Source of the DNA: Flavobacteriaceae bacterium
GTDB taxonomy: Bacteria > Bacteroidota > Bacteroidia > Flavobacteriales > Flavobacteriaceae
Direction of reading: 5' to 3'
Length of the DNA: 64,000 nt
NCBI GenBank assembly: GCA_947457615.1
Contig: CANGWK010000015.1
Coordinates: forward strand, 1-64,000
Shown here: piece after piece, positions 1 through 8,576 of the stretch
Layout: every line of letters begins with the position of its first letter
Position numbering within the stretch: the first letter of the stretch is position 1
Made by a program: the position numbers and the translations under genes
Notes under the pieces: generated by a model
Told to the model about the DNA's origin: nothing
The model's database searches: none
Seen by the model: only the letters and a program-made list of their open reading frames with translations

Positions 1-9
1 AATAAAGTG

Positions 10-17
10 TACCTTTG
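10..17 (+). promoter_or_regulatory. TAnnTTTG -7 promoter element of typA
   Basis: TACCTTTG followed by C matches the Bacteroidota primary-sigma -7 consensus TAnnTTTG. It lies 20 bases before the typA ATG. The -33 element would fall outside the window. Confidence 0.6.
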
Positions 18-36
18 CACCTCCTAAAAAAATCAG

Positions 37-1833
37 ATGGAAGCTATCAGAAACATTGCAATTATTGCCCACGTCGATCACGGTAAAACTACTTTGGTGG
101 ATAAAATTATGTATCACTGTCAATTATTTCGTGACAACGAAAATACAGGTGACCTAATCCTTGACAACAACGACTTAGAAAGAGAACGAGGTATTACAAT
201 TACTTCTAAAAACGTTTCTGTAGTATATAAAGGCACCAAAATTAATATTATTGACACTCCTGGTCACGCCGATTTTGGTGGTGAAGTAGAGCGTGTTTTA
301 AATATGGCAGACGGTGTTTGTCTTTTAGTTGATGCTTTTGAAGGGCCAATGCCTCAAACTCGTTTTGTTTTGCAAAAAGCAATCGATTTAGGATTGAAAC
401 CTTGCGTGGTTATTAACAAAGTGGATAAAGAAAACTGTACTCCTGAAGAAGTTCATGAGAAAGTTTTTGATTTGATGTTTGAATTAGGTGCTGAAGAATG
501 GCAGTTGGATTTTCCAACAGTTTACGGTTCTGCAAAAAATAATTGGATGTCAGATCATTGGGAAAATGTAACTGATAATGTGGAAGCATTGTTAGACATG
601 GTTGTTGAACATGTTCCTGCTCCTAAAGTTTCTGAAGGAACACCTCAAATGTTAATTACATCTTTAGATTTCTCAGCTTTTACCGGTCGTATTGCTATTG
701 GTCGTCTAGAAAGAGGTGTATTGAAAGAAGGAATGCCAATTTCTTTGTGTAAAAGAGACGGAGTTATAATAAAATCAAGAATAAAAGAATTACACACTTT
801 TGAAGGTCTCGGCCGTAAAAAAGTTCAAGAAGTAATTGCTGGAGATATTTGTGCTATTGTTGGTGTGGAAGGATTTGAGATTGGTGATACTATTGCCGAT
901 TTTGAAAATCCAGAAGCTCTGCAAACTATCGCTATTGACGAACCAACTATGAGTATGTTGTTTACGATTAACGATTCTCCTTTCTTTGGTAAAGAAGGAA
1001 AATTTGTTACTTCAAGACACATTAGAGATCGTTTGACAAAAGAGTTGGAAAAAAACCTAGCAATGAAATTAGGAGAAACAGATTCTGCTGATAAATTCAT
1101 GGTTTTTGGTCGTGGAGTACTTCACTTATCGGTTCTTATTGAAACAATGAGAAGAGAAGGATATGAATTACAAATAGGGCAACCACAAGTTATTATAAAA
1201 GAAATTGATGGTAAAAAATGTGAGCCAATTGAGGAATTAACCATTGATTTACCAGAATCACTTTCAGGAAGAGCGGTAGAGTTTGTAACTTTACGCAAAG
1301 GAGAAATGTTGAGTATGGAAACTAAAGGGGAACGTATGGTTATAAAATTCAATATTCCATCTCGTGGAATTATTGGATTACGTAACCAATTGCTAACTGC
1401 TACGGCTGGTGAAGCTATAATGGCGCACCGTTTTATAGGATATGAGCCTTTCAAAGGTGAAATTTCTGGACGTAACAAAGGATCTTTAATTTCTATGGAA
1501 AAAGGAAAAGCAATTCCTTATTCTATCGATAAATTACAAGATCGTGGTAAGTTTTTTGTTGAGCCGAATGCTGAAATTTACGAAGGTCAGGTTATTGGAG
1601 AAAATTCTCGTGGTGACGATATGTGTGTAAACGTAACCAAAGAGAAAAAACAATCAAATGTTCGTTCTTCTGGAAATGATGAAAAAGCAAGAATTATTCC
1701 TCCAATCATTTTCTCATTAGAAGAAGCTTTAGAATACATCCAAAAAGATGAATATGTAGAGGTTACTCCAAAATCTATTCGTTTAAGAAAAATTTATTTG
1801 ACAGAAACTGATAGAAAAAGATTTAAAATCTAA
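37..1833 (+). CDS. typA: Ribosome-associated GTPase TypA/BipA
   Basis: This is a translational GTPase of the EF-G superfamily that binds the ribosome and is linked in other bacteria to 50S assembly and stress or cold growth. The GTPase motifs are all visible: the P-loop AHVDHGKTT at residues 11-19, the switch I motif RGITI at 51-55, DTPGH at 73-77 and NKVD at 127-130. Domain II and the TypA-specific C-terminal domain follow; the 598-aa length is normal for the family. The ATG follows a TAnnTTTG promoter by 20 bases and an intrinsic terminator closes the unit, so it looks monocistronic. Identification is secure. Confidence 0.97.
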   Translation: MEAIRNIAIIAHVDHGKTTLVDKIMYHCQLFRDNENTGDLILDNNDLERERGITITSKNVSVVYKGTKINIIDTPGHADFGGEVERVLNMADGVCLLVDAFEGPMPQTRFVLQKAIDLGLKPCVVINKVDKENCTPEEVHEKVFDLMFELGAEEWQLDFPTVYGSAKNNWMSDHWENVTDNVEALLDMVVEHVPAPKVSEGTPQMLITSLDFSAFTGRIAIGRLERGVLKEGMPISLCKRDGVIIKSRIKELHTFEGLGRKKVQEVIAGDICAIVGVEGFEIGDTIADFENPEALQTIAIDEPTMSMLFTINDSPFFGKEGKFVTSRHIRDRLTKELEKNLAMKLGETDSADKFMVFGRGVLHLSVLIETMRREGYELQIGQPQVIIKEIDGKKCEPIEELTIDLPESLSGRAVEFVTLRKGEMLSMETKGERMVIKFNIPSRGIIGLRNQLLTATAGEAIMAHRFIGYEPFKGEISGRNKGSLISMEKGKAIPYSIDKLQDRGKFFVEPNAEIYEGQVIGENSRGDDMCVNVTKEKKQSNVRSSGNDEKARIIPPIIFSLEEALEYIQKDEYVEVTPKSIRLRKIYLTETDRKRFKI

Positions 1834-1855
1834 TTTTAGATATTGATTTACAAAT

Positions 1856-1887
1856 AAAGCCGACTCAAATTTGAAGTCGGCTTTTTT
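1856..1887 (+). terminator. Intrinsic terminator of typA
   Basis: An inverted repeat with arms at 1856-1865 and 1875-1884 (AAAGCCGACT / AGTCGGCTTT) is followed by a T run. The loop itself can pair as CAAA/TTTG. It lies 23 bases after the typA stop. Confidence 0.85.
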
Positions 1888-1941
1888 ATGCGTAAAATCC
1901 TAAATGTTTAAAGATGGTATTCCGATTAAGAATCTTTATTC

Positions 1942-3726
1942 TTAATATTCACTAAACTGCAAGTTGCTTAAATTTTTATAAATACCATTTTCAATTTCGA
2001 GTAACTCTTTGTGGGTTCCCTTTTCGGCAATCACACCATTGTTCAAAACCAATATAGCATCTGCATTTCTTATAGTTGCAAGTCGGTGCGCAATGATAAT
2101 GCTCGTTCTTCCTTCCATTAAATTTTCTAATGCTTCTTGCACTAATTTTTCGCTTTCACTATCTAACGATGATGTTGCTTCGTCCAAAATCAAGATGCTT
2201 GGGTTTTTTAATAATGCTCTTGCAATAGCGATCCTTTGTCGTTGGCCTCCTGAGAGTTTGATGCCACGTTCTCCCACTAAAGTGTCGAATTTCTCTGGAA
2301 ATCCATTAACAAAATCTAAGGCATTAGCTTGTTTGGCAGCAAGTAAAATTTCTTCTTCAGTAGCATTTGGTTTTCCGTAAGCAATATTTTCTCGAATGCT
2401 TCCGCCAAACAAAATCACATCTTGAGGAACAATACTCATATTGCCACGAAGATTTTCTAAATCATAATCATAAATGTTCTTGTCATCAATTAAAATCGCA
2501 CCACTTTCAATATCGTAAAAACGAAGTAAAAGTGATGAAATTGTTGATTTACCAGCACCACTAGGTCCTACAATTGCAATTTTCTGACCAAAACTGGCAG
2601 TAAAATTCACATCTTTTAATACTTGAACCTCAGGGCGGGAAGGGTAATAGAAAGACACATTTTTAAAGGATACAATTCCTTTTAATTTTTCTGTAAATTG
2701 ATTATGTTCTGAATTTATTTTTTCAGGAGTTTCGTCTAATAATTCAAAAACTCTTTCGGTAGCACCAACTGCTTTTTGAATTTGAGCATACAATTCGGCA
2801 ATTCCCCCAAATGATGCGCCAACAAAAGTAGAATAAAGTACAAAAGAAATTAATTGGCCAACACTCATCTCCCCACTGATACTCAAAGTAACGCCATACC
2901 AAACCACTGCTACAATAGCACCAAACAAACAGAAAATTATAAACGAAGCAAAATAACCACGATATTTTCCGCCTTTTATGGCAATCGTTACAATTTCTTG
3001 AATCTTACCTTTGTATCTAGCAATTTCATACCATTCGTTGGCAAAAGCTTTCACATTGCTAATTCCTTGAAGAGTTTCCTCTACTATGACTTGGCTTTCA
3101 GCAACTTTATCTTGAACATTTTTTGAATATTTACGGATAAATCTCCCAAAAATAACTGCTGCAACTGCAACAACTGGAACTATGGAAAGCATCATTAATG
3201 TAAGTTTAAAACTCTGGCTTGCAAGTAATGCAACACCTCCAATAATTAAAATAAATTGACGTAAAAACTCTGCTATCGTTGAAGTTAGAGTGTCTTGAAT
3301 TTGTGTAATATCCGAACTGATACGACTGTTTAATTCGCCTACTCTTTTTTGAGAAAAGAATGTCATAGGCAATTTTACCAGGTTACTATACAGTGCCAAA
3401 CGGATGTTTGCTAAGGTATGTTCTGTAAAATTAACGAACAAGGAAAGCCTAAAAAAAGAGAAAAAAGATTGTAAGAACAATATACAAACCAAACCTAAAG
3501 CAATATTATTTGCTTGGGTATTATCTTTATTTTTAACACAATCTACCAGCATACCCATTAACTTTGGAAACGCTAGTGCCGTTGCTCCTGTCATTAATAA
3601 AAAACCTAATCCTACATAGAATTTCCATTTATGATTATCGGCATATTTAAAAATTAATACTGCTTTGCTTAACGAACTTGCGTTAATCTTAGCTTTAGGT
3701 AAATCGTTTTCTTCAAATCTAGGCAT
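1942..3726 (-). CDS. ABC transporter, fused permease and ATPase (MsbA-like exporter)
   Basis: This is a half-transporter of the type IV ABC exporter family, probably a homodimer in the inner membrane that exports a lipid or drug-like substrate; the substrate cannot be read from sequence. Six hydrophobic segments occupy about residues 35-310. The nucleotide-binding domain carries Walker A VGPSGAGKST (about 386-395), the signature LSGGQRQR, Walker B with ILDEATSSLD, and the H-loop AHR. I start at the ATG for MPRF (3726) rather than the ATG 15 bases upstream, because a TACTTTTG promoter at 3739-3746 covers that upstream codon. The gene converges on typA. MsbA-like lipid A export is plausible but unproven. 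Confidence 0.9.
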   Translation of the reverse strand: MPRFEENDLPKAKINASSLSKAVLIFKYADNHKWKFYVGLGFLLMTGATALAFPKLMGMLVDCVKNKDNTQANNIALGLVCILFLQSFFSFFRLSLFVNFTEHTLANIRLALYSNLVKLPMTFFSQKRVGELNSRISSDITQIQDTLTSTIAEFLRQFILIIGGVALLASQSFKLTLMMLSIVPVVAVAAVIFGRFIRKYSKNVQDKVAESQVIVEETLQGISNVKAFANEWYEIARYKGKIQEIVTIAIKGGKYRGYFASFIIFCLFGAIVAVVWYGVTLSISGEMSVGQLISFVLYSTFVGASFGGIAELYAQIQKAVGATERVFELLDETPEKINSEHNQFTEKLKGIVSFKNVSFYYPSRPEVQVLKDVNFTASFGQKIAIVGPSGAGKSTISSLLLRFYDIESGAILIDDKNIYDYDLENLRGNMSIVPQDVILFGGSIRENIAYGKPNATEEEILLAAKQANALDFVNGFPEKFDTLVGERGIKLSGGQRQRIAIARALLKNPSILILDEATSSLDSESEKLVQEALENLMEGRTSIIIAHRLATIRNADAILVLNNGVIAEKGTHKELLEIENGIYKNLSNLQFSEY

Positions 3727-3738
3727 TTCTTTTTTTTG

Positions 3739-3746
3739 CAAAAGTA
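3739..3746 (-). promoter_or_regulatory. -7 promoter element of the ABC exporter gene
   Basis: On the minus strand this reads TACTTTTG followed by C, a match to TAnnTTTG. It overlaps the more upstream ATG at 3741, so it supports the downstream start at 3726. Confidence 0.55.
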
Positions 3747-3889
3747 AAGAATATTAGAGTTTTAAAGCCCTATACAATAGGTAAAGTTTTACAAAAACGG
3801 AATGAATATATATTATTCACTTTATATTTGTAATCTACACTTATTTGTCTTCATCAAAGAAAATGCACTATAATTCCATTGAATCGTAT

Positions 3890-3897
3890 TATCTTTG
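3890..3897 (+). promoter_or_regulatory. Candidate -7 element upstream of the NtrC-type regulator
   Basis: TATCTTTG lies 84 bases before the start codon. A second match, TATATTTG, is at 3823-3830. Neither has a convincing -33 TTTG at the usual distance, so which one is used is uncertain. Confidence 0.35.
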
Positions 3898-3981
3898 AAT
3901 GCTATTATAACAAGCAATATTATTAAGGTATTGATAATTTAAAAAAATAAAAAAAATAATATCCAATTCATAAAATAAGAA

Positions 3982-5145
3982 ATGTCCAAAATATTAATAA
4001 TTGAAGACGAGGCATCTATTCGAAGAGTATTAACTAAAATACTATCTGAAGAGAGCGACTCCTACCAAGTTGATGAAGCCGAAGATGGAATCAAAGGTCT
4101 TGAAAAAATAAAAAATACAGATTACGATTTGGTTTTATGCGATATTAAAATGCCAAAAATGGATGGCGTGGAACTTTTAGAGGCGGTTAAGAAAATCAAA
4201 CCTGAGATTCCAATGGTAATGATTTCTGGGCACGGAGATATGGAAACAGCAATTCAAACGATGCGTTTGGGTGCATTTGATTATATTTCGAAGCCACCCG
4301 ATTTAAACAGATTATTAAATACTGTTCGTAATGCATTAGATAAAAAACAACTTGTTGTTGAAAATATTATTTTAAAGAAAAAAGTTAGCAAAAATTATGA
4401 AATGATAGGTAATTCAGAACCTATCAATCATATTAAGCAAATGATTGAAAAAGTATGCCAAACGGATGCCCGAGTATTAATTACAGGGCCAAACGGAACT
4501 GGAAAAGAACTAGTTGCTCACCAATTACATGAGAAAAGTGACCGTGCTGCATACCCGTTAATCGAAGTGAATTGCGCTGCAATTCCATCTGAATTAATTG
4601 AAAGCGAATTGTTTGGTCACGTTAAAGGAGCCTTTACTTCGGCAGTGAAAGATCGGGCTGGAAAATTTGAAGCAGCCGACGGCGGAACTATTTTTTTAGA
4701 TGAAATTGGCGATATGAGTTTGGCAGCACAAGCAAAAGTTTTACGTGCTTTACAAGAAAGTTTAATACAACGAGTTGGTGCCGATAAAGATATTAAAGTT
4801 AATGTTAGGGTTATTGCAGCTACGAATAAGGACCTTAAGAAAGAAATTGAAGAAGGTCGTTTTCGGGAGGATTTATACCATCGTTTGGCAGTAATATTAA
4901 TTAAAGTTCCGGCGTTGAATGAACGTAGGGATGACATACCTTTGTTAATTGAACATTTTGCCAATAAAATTGCCGAGGAACAAGGAAATGCCACAAAAAA
5001 ATTCTCTAAAAAAGCAATTATTTTACTTCAAGAATATGATTGGACAGGTAATATTCGCGAATTAAGAAACGTAGTGGAACGCTTGATAATTTTGGGCGGA
5101 ATAGAAATTTCAGAAACAGATGTAAAATTGTTTGCAAGTAAATAA
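3982..5145 (+). CDS. NtrC-family sigma-54 activator / response regulator without a Fis HTH
   Basis: This cytoplasmic protein should sense a phosphorelay and remodel sigma-54 RNA polymerase. The receiver domain spans about residues 1-120, with the phospho-acceptor Asp54 and conserved Lys104. The AAA+ domain spans about 145-375: Walker A GPNGTGKE at 169-176, the sigma-54 contact loop as GAFTSA at 216-221 (canonical GAFTGA), Walker B around FLDEIGDM, and the R-finger region. It stops at 387 aa, just after the AAA lid, where typical NtrC proteins continue with a Fis-type helix-turn-helix. So it probably acts without sequence-specific DNA binding, or through a partner. No adjacent histidine kinase is present. 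Confidence 0.9.
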   Translation: MSKILIIEDEASIRRVLTKILSEESDSYQVDEAEDGIKGLEKIKNTDYDLVLCDIKMPKMDGVELLEAVKKIKPEIPMVMISGHGDMETAIQTMRLGAFDYISKPPDLNRLLNTVRNALDKKQLVVENIILKKKVSKNYEMIGNSEPINHIKQMIEKVCQTDARVLITGPNGTGKELVAHQLHEKSDRAAYPLIEVNCAAIPSELIESELFGHVKGAFTSAVKDRAGKFEAADGGTIFLDEIGDMSLAAQAKVLRALQESLIQRVGADKDIKVNVRVIAATNKDLKKEIEEGRFREDLYHRLAVILIKVPALNERRDDIPLLIEHFANKIAEEQGNATKKFSKKAIILLQEYDWTGNIRELRNVVERLIILGGIEISETDVKLFASK

Positions 5146-5212
5146 TAATAAGTTGTTTGATTATTTTCTCTAACCAAGAATTTAACATTTTCAACTTAGA
5201 ATCCCTTAAGAA

Positions 5213-5833
5213 ATGCAATTAAAAAAAATAAATCCCAATTTACAGCAAGCATTAATTGAAAATGATTTGCTTGAAGCAAATGAAATGCAACAGGAAACAT
5301 TTTCTACTATAAAAAGTGGTGCCGATGCCGTAATTCAATCTCCAAAAGGAACAGGAAAAACAGCAACTATAGTTTTAAACGTGATTCAACGTTTAGAAAA
5401 AACCATTGGAGAAAGCACGCGAGCTTTAATAATTGTTGAAAATAAAGAAAAAGTTCTTGAAATGGAAGAACTATTCTTAAAGTATGGGACGTACACCGAT
5501 TTGAGTATTTTAGGAGTTCATGATAAAGGAGATATTGATTACGACAAAAACATTATTTCACTTGGTTTGGATGTGCTTATTGGTACTCCAAATAGAATAA
5601 ATGCCCTATTTTCCTCTGCGGGGTTTAATATAAACACTATTAAAATGTTTATCGTTGATGACTCCGAAGTGCTTTTTAGAAATCGTGTAGATGCGGTTAT
5701 TTTAAGATTATCAGCAAGTATAGATAAAACACAACGCATTTTCTTTTGTTCCGAAATTACCGAAAGAGTGGAATCATTAGCAGATAAAATAATGATTGAG
5801 CCACTTTTCTTTGAAATGGAAGAAGAAGAATAA
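5213..5833 (+). CDS. DEAD-box helicase-like protein, single RecA domain, degenerate motifs
   Basis: The 206 residues resemble only the first RecA-like domain of a DEAD-box RNA helicase. A Q-motif-like N-terminus and Walker A SPKGTGKT (43-50) are present, but the DEAD box is replaced by VDDSE and the SAT motif by CSE. No second RecA domain follows: the next 27 bases are intergenic and a different gene starts. It may bind nucleotides or RNA without unwinding, or be a relic kept for another role. It lies between the NtrC-type regulator and the DUF2007 gene in the same direction and may be cotranscribed with the latter. Confidence 0.75.
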   Translation: MQLKKINPNLQQALIENDLLEANEMQQETFSTIKSGADAVIQSPKGTGKTATIVLNVIQRLEKTIGESTRALIIVENKEKVLEMEELFLKYGTYTDLSILGVHDKGDIDYDKNIISLGLDVLIGTPNRINALFSSAGFNINTIKMFIVDDSEVLFRNRVDAVILRLSASIDKTQRIFFCSEITERVESLADKIMIEPLFFEMEEEE

Positions 5834-5859
5834 AATAACAATTTAATTTTAATCAATTT

Positions 5860-6075
5860 ATGGGCTTAATAAAAATATTTTCAGGAGAAGAAATTCTAGC
5901 AGCATCCTTAAAAAAAATACTTGAAGAATCTAACATTATGGTTGTAATTAGGAATAACAATCAAGCAAATGTGTTACCAAGCATTACCTCTGCAAAAGCG
6001 GTAGAATTGTTTATCCAAGAAACTGATTTTGGCAGAGCAAATCCTGCTATTGAGGAGTTTAGATTAAGTATTTAG
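5860..6075 (+). CDS. DUF2007-family small protein (putative signal-transducing)
   Basis: This 71-aa soluble protein has the DUF2007 pattern: an N-terminal strand (LIKIFSGEE), a helix (ILAASLKKILEES), then a hydrophobic strand and an acidic C-terminal part. DUF2007 is related to the PII/ACT-like ferredoxin folds and is called a putative signal-transducing protein, but has no established activity. It starts 26 bases after the helicase-like gene and is probably in the same transcript. Confidence 0.75.
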   Translation: MGLIKIFSGEEILAASLKKILEESNIMVVIRNNNQANVLPSITSAKAVELFIQETDFGRANPAIEEFRLSI

Positions 6076-6129
6076 GTTTAATTTTTTTCGAAAAGTTAGA
6101 ATTGATAATAATCTTATATTCAATTTTTA

Positions 6130-6137
6130 TAACTTTG
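6130..6137 (+). promoter_or_regulatory. -7 promoter element of the lipoprotein gene at 6151
   Basis: TAACTTTG matches TAnnTTTG and ends 13 bases before the ATG, giving a very short leader. Confidence 0.45.
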
Positions 6138-6150
6138 TAAAAAAAGTCAG

Positions 6151-6720
6151 ATGAAATACCTACTAATAGTATCTTTTTTATTTTTTCAGGTTTCGTGCGT
6201 GTCCGATTCAATTTCTAATAATAGCACCACTACAGTAGCCCCAAATAAGGTTTTGTTATTAAAAGTCAATTACGAAAACAATGCTTTTGAAGGTGGAAAT
6301 GAAACAGTATTCCCTAATTCAACTCCAACTTTTACCGTTACAAATCAAGTTATACCTCCTTCCGATTTTGGTAATATTAAATTGTTTTATAGTGAATTAA
6401 ATGCCAAACTATTTGATGGAGATATAATTTGGATGGGAGATGGACAAATCCATTTTCCAACTTCATTTTTATCGGCAAGTCAATACAACTACATTGACAC
6501 TTTAGTGCCGATTCAAGATCCATTATTTGAAAATATATATAATCCAAACAATACAAATTACGATTACTCACAAATATTTAACTCTATTCGTTATTTGGGA
6601 ATTGTAAATGAATACCGGAGTGACAACCCAAATGCAACAGTAAAATTATTCTTATATACACCTGGGGTTGGGGTTGGAGATCCAAGTAAATGGAAATGGA
6701 TTTTCATAATTAAAAATTAG
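6151..6720 (+). CDS. Hypothetical lipoprotein
   Basis: The 189-aa protein begins with a lipoprotein signal (hydrophobic residues 4-14, lipobox ending VSC, Cys16) and should be anchored in the periplasm or outer membrane. The mature part starts with a Ser/Thr/Asn-rich linker and then a beta-rich region with many aromatic residues and no recognised motif. It has its own promoter and sits alone between the DUF2007 gene and the ABC-F gene. I do not recognise a family. Confidence 0.7.
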   Translation: MKYLLIVSFLFFQVSCVSDSISNNSTTTVAPNKVLLLKVNYENNAFEGGNETVFPNSTPTFTVTNQVIPPSDFGNIKLFYSELNAKLFDGDIIWMGDGQIHFPTSFLSASQYNYIDTLVPIQDPLFENIYNPNNTNYDYSQIFNSIRYLGIVNEYRSDNPNATVKLFLYTPGVGVGDPSKWKWIFIIKN

Positions 6721-6763
6721 ATTTCGTTTAGCAAATTATCTTAAACAATCTAAACAATTAATC

Positions 6764-6771
6764 TATCTTTG
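6764..6771 (+). promoter_or_regulatory. -7 promoter element of the ABC-F gene
   Basis: TATCTTTG followed by C matches TAnnTTTG. It lies 83 bases upstream of the ABC-F ATG and so predicts a leader of about 75 nt that contains a nested stem-loop. Confidence 0.55.
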
Positions 6772-6790
6772 CACCTTTAAAAAATATTAG

Positions 6791-6833
6791 GTTCGTGGAA
6801 TATGGTTCTATATAAACCACCATTCCCCTGAAC
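6791..6833 (+). promoter_or_regulatory. Nested stem-loop in the ABC-F 5' leader
   Basis: Three helices nest without conflict: GTTC 6791-6794 with GAAC 6830-6833, GGAAT 6797-6801 with ATTCC 6822-6826, and GGTT 6804-6807 with AACC 6815-6818. The fold lies between the promoter and the start codon, so it would be transcribed. A role in attenuation or translational control is inference. Confidence 0.45.
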
Positions 6834-6854
6834 TTTAAACCCAATAGCCGAAAA

Positions 6855-8489
6855 ATGATTACAGTTAACGATATCTCCGTTCAGTTTGGCGGAACCACTT
6901 TATTTAGCGATGTTACTTTTGCTATCAATGAAAACGATAAAATTGCCTTAATGGGTAAAAATGGTGCTGGAAAATCTACACTTTTAAAAATAATTTCTGG
7001 TCAATCTAAACCTTCTACAGGAAATGTTTTCACCCCAAAAGATGCGGTTGTTGCTTATTTGCCTCAGCATTTATTAACTACAGATGGCGCAACTGTAATG
7101 GAAGAAGCGTCAAAAGCATTCGGTGAAATTTTTAATATGAAAGCCGAAATTGATGAAATCAATGAGCAATTAACTATTCGTACCGATTATGAAAGTGATT
7201 CCTACATGAAATTAATTGAGCGTGTTTCTGATTTAAGTGAAAAGTTTTATGCTATTGAAGAAATTAATTATGAAGCGGAAGTAGAAAAAATATTAGTTGG
7301 ACTTGGATTTGAAAGAGAAGATTTTAATCGTCAAACCTCTGAATTTTCAGGTGGTTGGAGAATGCGAATCGAGTTGGCCAAAATCTTATTGCAAAAACCT
7401 GATTTGATTTTGTTGGATGAGCCAACCAACCATATGGATATTGAAAGTATCCAATGGTTAGAAGATTTCTTGATAAATTCTGCCAAAGCTGTTGTGGTAA
7501 TTTCGCACGATAGAACCTTTGTTGATAATATTACCAATAGAACAATTGAGGTTACAATGGGTAGAATTTACGATTACAAAGCCAAATATTCACATTATCT
7601 GGAATTGCGAAAAGACCGACGAATTCACCAACAAAAAGCCTACGACGAGCAGCAAAGAATGATTGCTGATAATCAAACTTTTATTGATCGTTTTAAAGGT
7701 ACTTTTTCTAAAACTGATGCGGTACAATCTCGAGTTAAAATGCTTGAAAAATTAGTTATTGTTCAAGTAGATGAAGTAGATACCTCGGCATTAAAATTAA
7801 AGTTTCCACCGGCAATACGTTCTGGTAATTATCCAGTAATTGTTAAAGATTTAGAAAAATCGTACGGCGATAAATTAATTTTTAAGGATGCAAATATAGT
7901 AATTCAACGTGGAGATAAAGTCGCCTTTGTAGGGAAAAATGGAGAAGGAAAATCAACCATGATTAAAGCCATAATGAAAGAAATTCAAATTAATGGTGGT
8001 TCAGTTGAAATAGGTCATAATGCACAAATTGGTTATTTTGCTCAAAATCAAGCTTCTTTATTAGATGAAAGTGCTACTATATTTTCAACTATAGACGATT
8101 TAGCAGTTGGCGATGTTCGCACAAAAATTAAAGATATTTTAGGAGCTTTTATGTTTCACGGCGATGATGTTACTAAGAAAGTAAAAGTACTTTCAGGTGG
8201 AGAAAAAACACGTTTAGCAATGATAAAATTATTGTTGGAACCGGTTAACCTGCTTATTTTAGATGAGCCTTCTAACCATTTGGATATGAAGACTAAAGAT
8301 ATTATAAAAGATGCTTTAAGAGATTTTGACGGTACTTTAATTTTGGTATCTCATGATAGGGATTTCCTTGACGGATTAGCAACTAAAGTTTTCGAATTTG
8401 GCCACAAACGTGTTAAAGAACATTTTGAAGATATTAAAGGTTTCCTAGCTCATAAAAAAATGGATTCTTTGAAGGAAATCGAGAAATAG
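6855..8489 (+). CDS. ABC-F family ATPase (YbiT/EttA-like translation factor)
   Basis: The 544-aa protein has two ABC ATPase domains and no membrane segments, which defines the ABC-F family; members bind the ribosomal E site and modulate translation or protect from antibiotics. Domain 1 has Walker A GKNGAGKST (34-42) and the signature SGGWRMRIELAK; domain 2 has GKNGEGKST and LSGGEKTRLAM, with LDEPSNHLDM as Walker B. The inter-domain linker (about residues 240-310) is charged and helical, as in the P-site tRNA-interaction motif. The wording of the second signature is closest to the YbiT branch in my reading. It is preceded by a structured leader and probably transcribed alone. Confidence 0.9.
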   Translation: MITVNDISVQFGGTTLFSDVTFAINENDKIALMGKNGAGKSTLLKIISGQSKPSTGNVFTPKDAVVAYLPQHLLTTDGATVMEEASKAFGEIFNMKAEIDEINEQLTIRTDYESDSYMKLIERVSDLSEKFYAIEEINYEAEVEKILVGLGFEREDFNRQTSEFSGGWRMRIELAKILLQKPDLILLDEPTNHMDIESIQWLEDFLINSAKAVVVISHDRTFVDNITNRTIEVTMGRIYDYKAKYSHYLELRKDRRIHQQKAYDEQQRMIADNQTFIDRFKGTFSKTDAVQSRVKMLEKLVIVQVDEVDTSALKLKFPPAIRSGNYPVIVKDLEKSYGDKLIFKDANIVIQRGDKVAFVGKNGEGKSTMIKAIMKEIQINGGSVEIGHNAQIGYFAQNQASLLDESATIFSTIDDLAVGDVRTKIKDILGAFMFHGDDVTKKVKVLSGGEKTRLAMIKLLLEPVNLLILDEPSNHLDMKTKDIIKDALRDFDGTLILVSHDRDFLDGLATKVFEFGHKRVKEHFEDIKGFLAHKKMDSLKEIEK

Positions 8490-8576
8490 TTTTTTAATTA
8501 TAATGTTTTAACTCTGTTTATACTCGTTTAAGTATCGATTTATTTCACGTAAATTCACCTCCATTTATTTTTAATT

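Noticed and set aside
825..1100. Minus-strand open frame inside typA, and similar antisense frames in ntrC, comM-proximal and LRR genes
   Set aside because: Each lies fully inside a clear conserved gene on the other strand, with low-complexity or shadow-like composition and no promoter or start site of its own.
1925..1946. ATTAAGAAT/ATTCTTAAT hairpin over the end of the ABC exporter gene
   Set aside because: A 9-bp AT-only stem over the stop codon without a T run on the minus strand is too weak to call a terminator.
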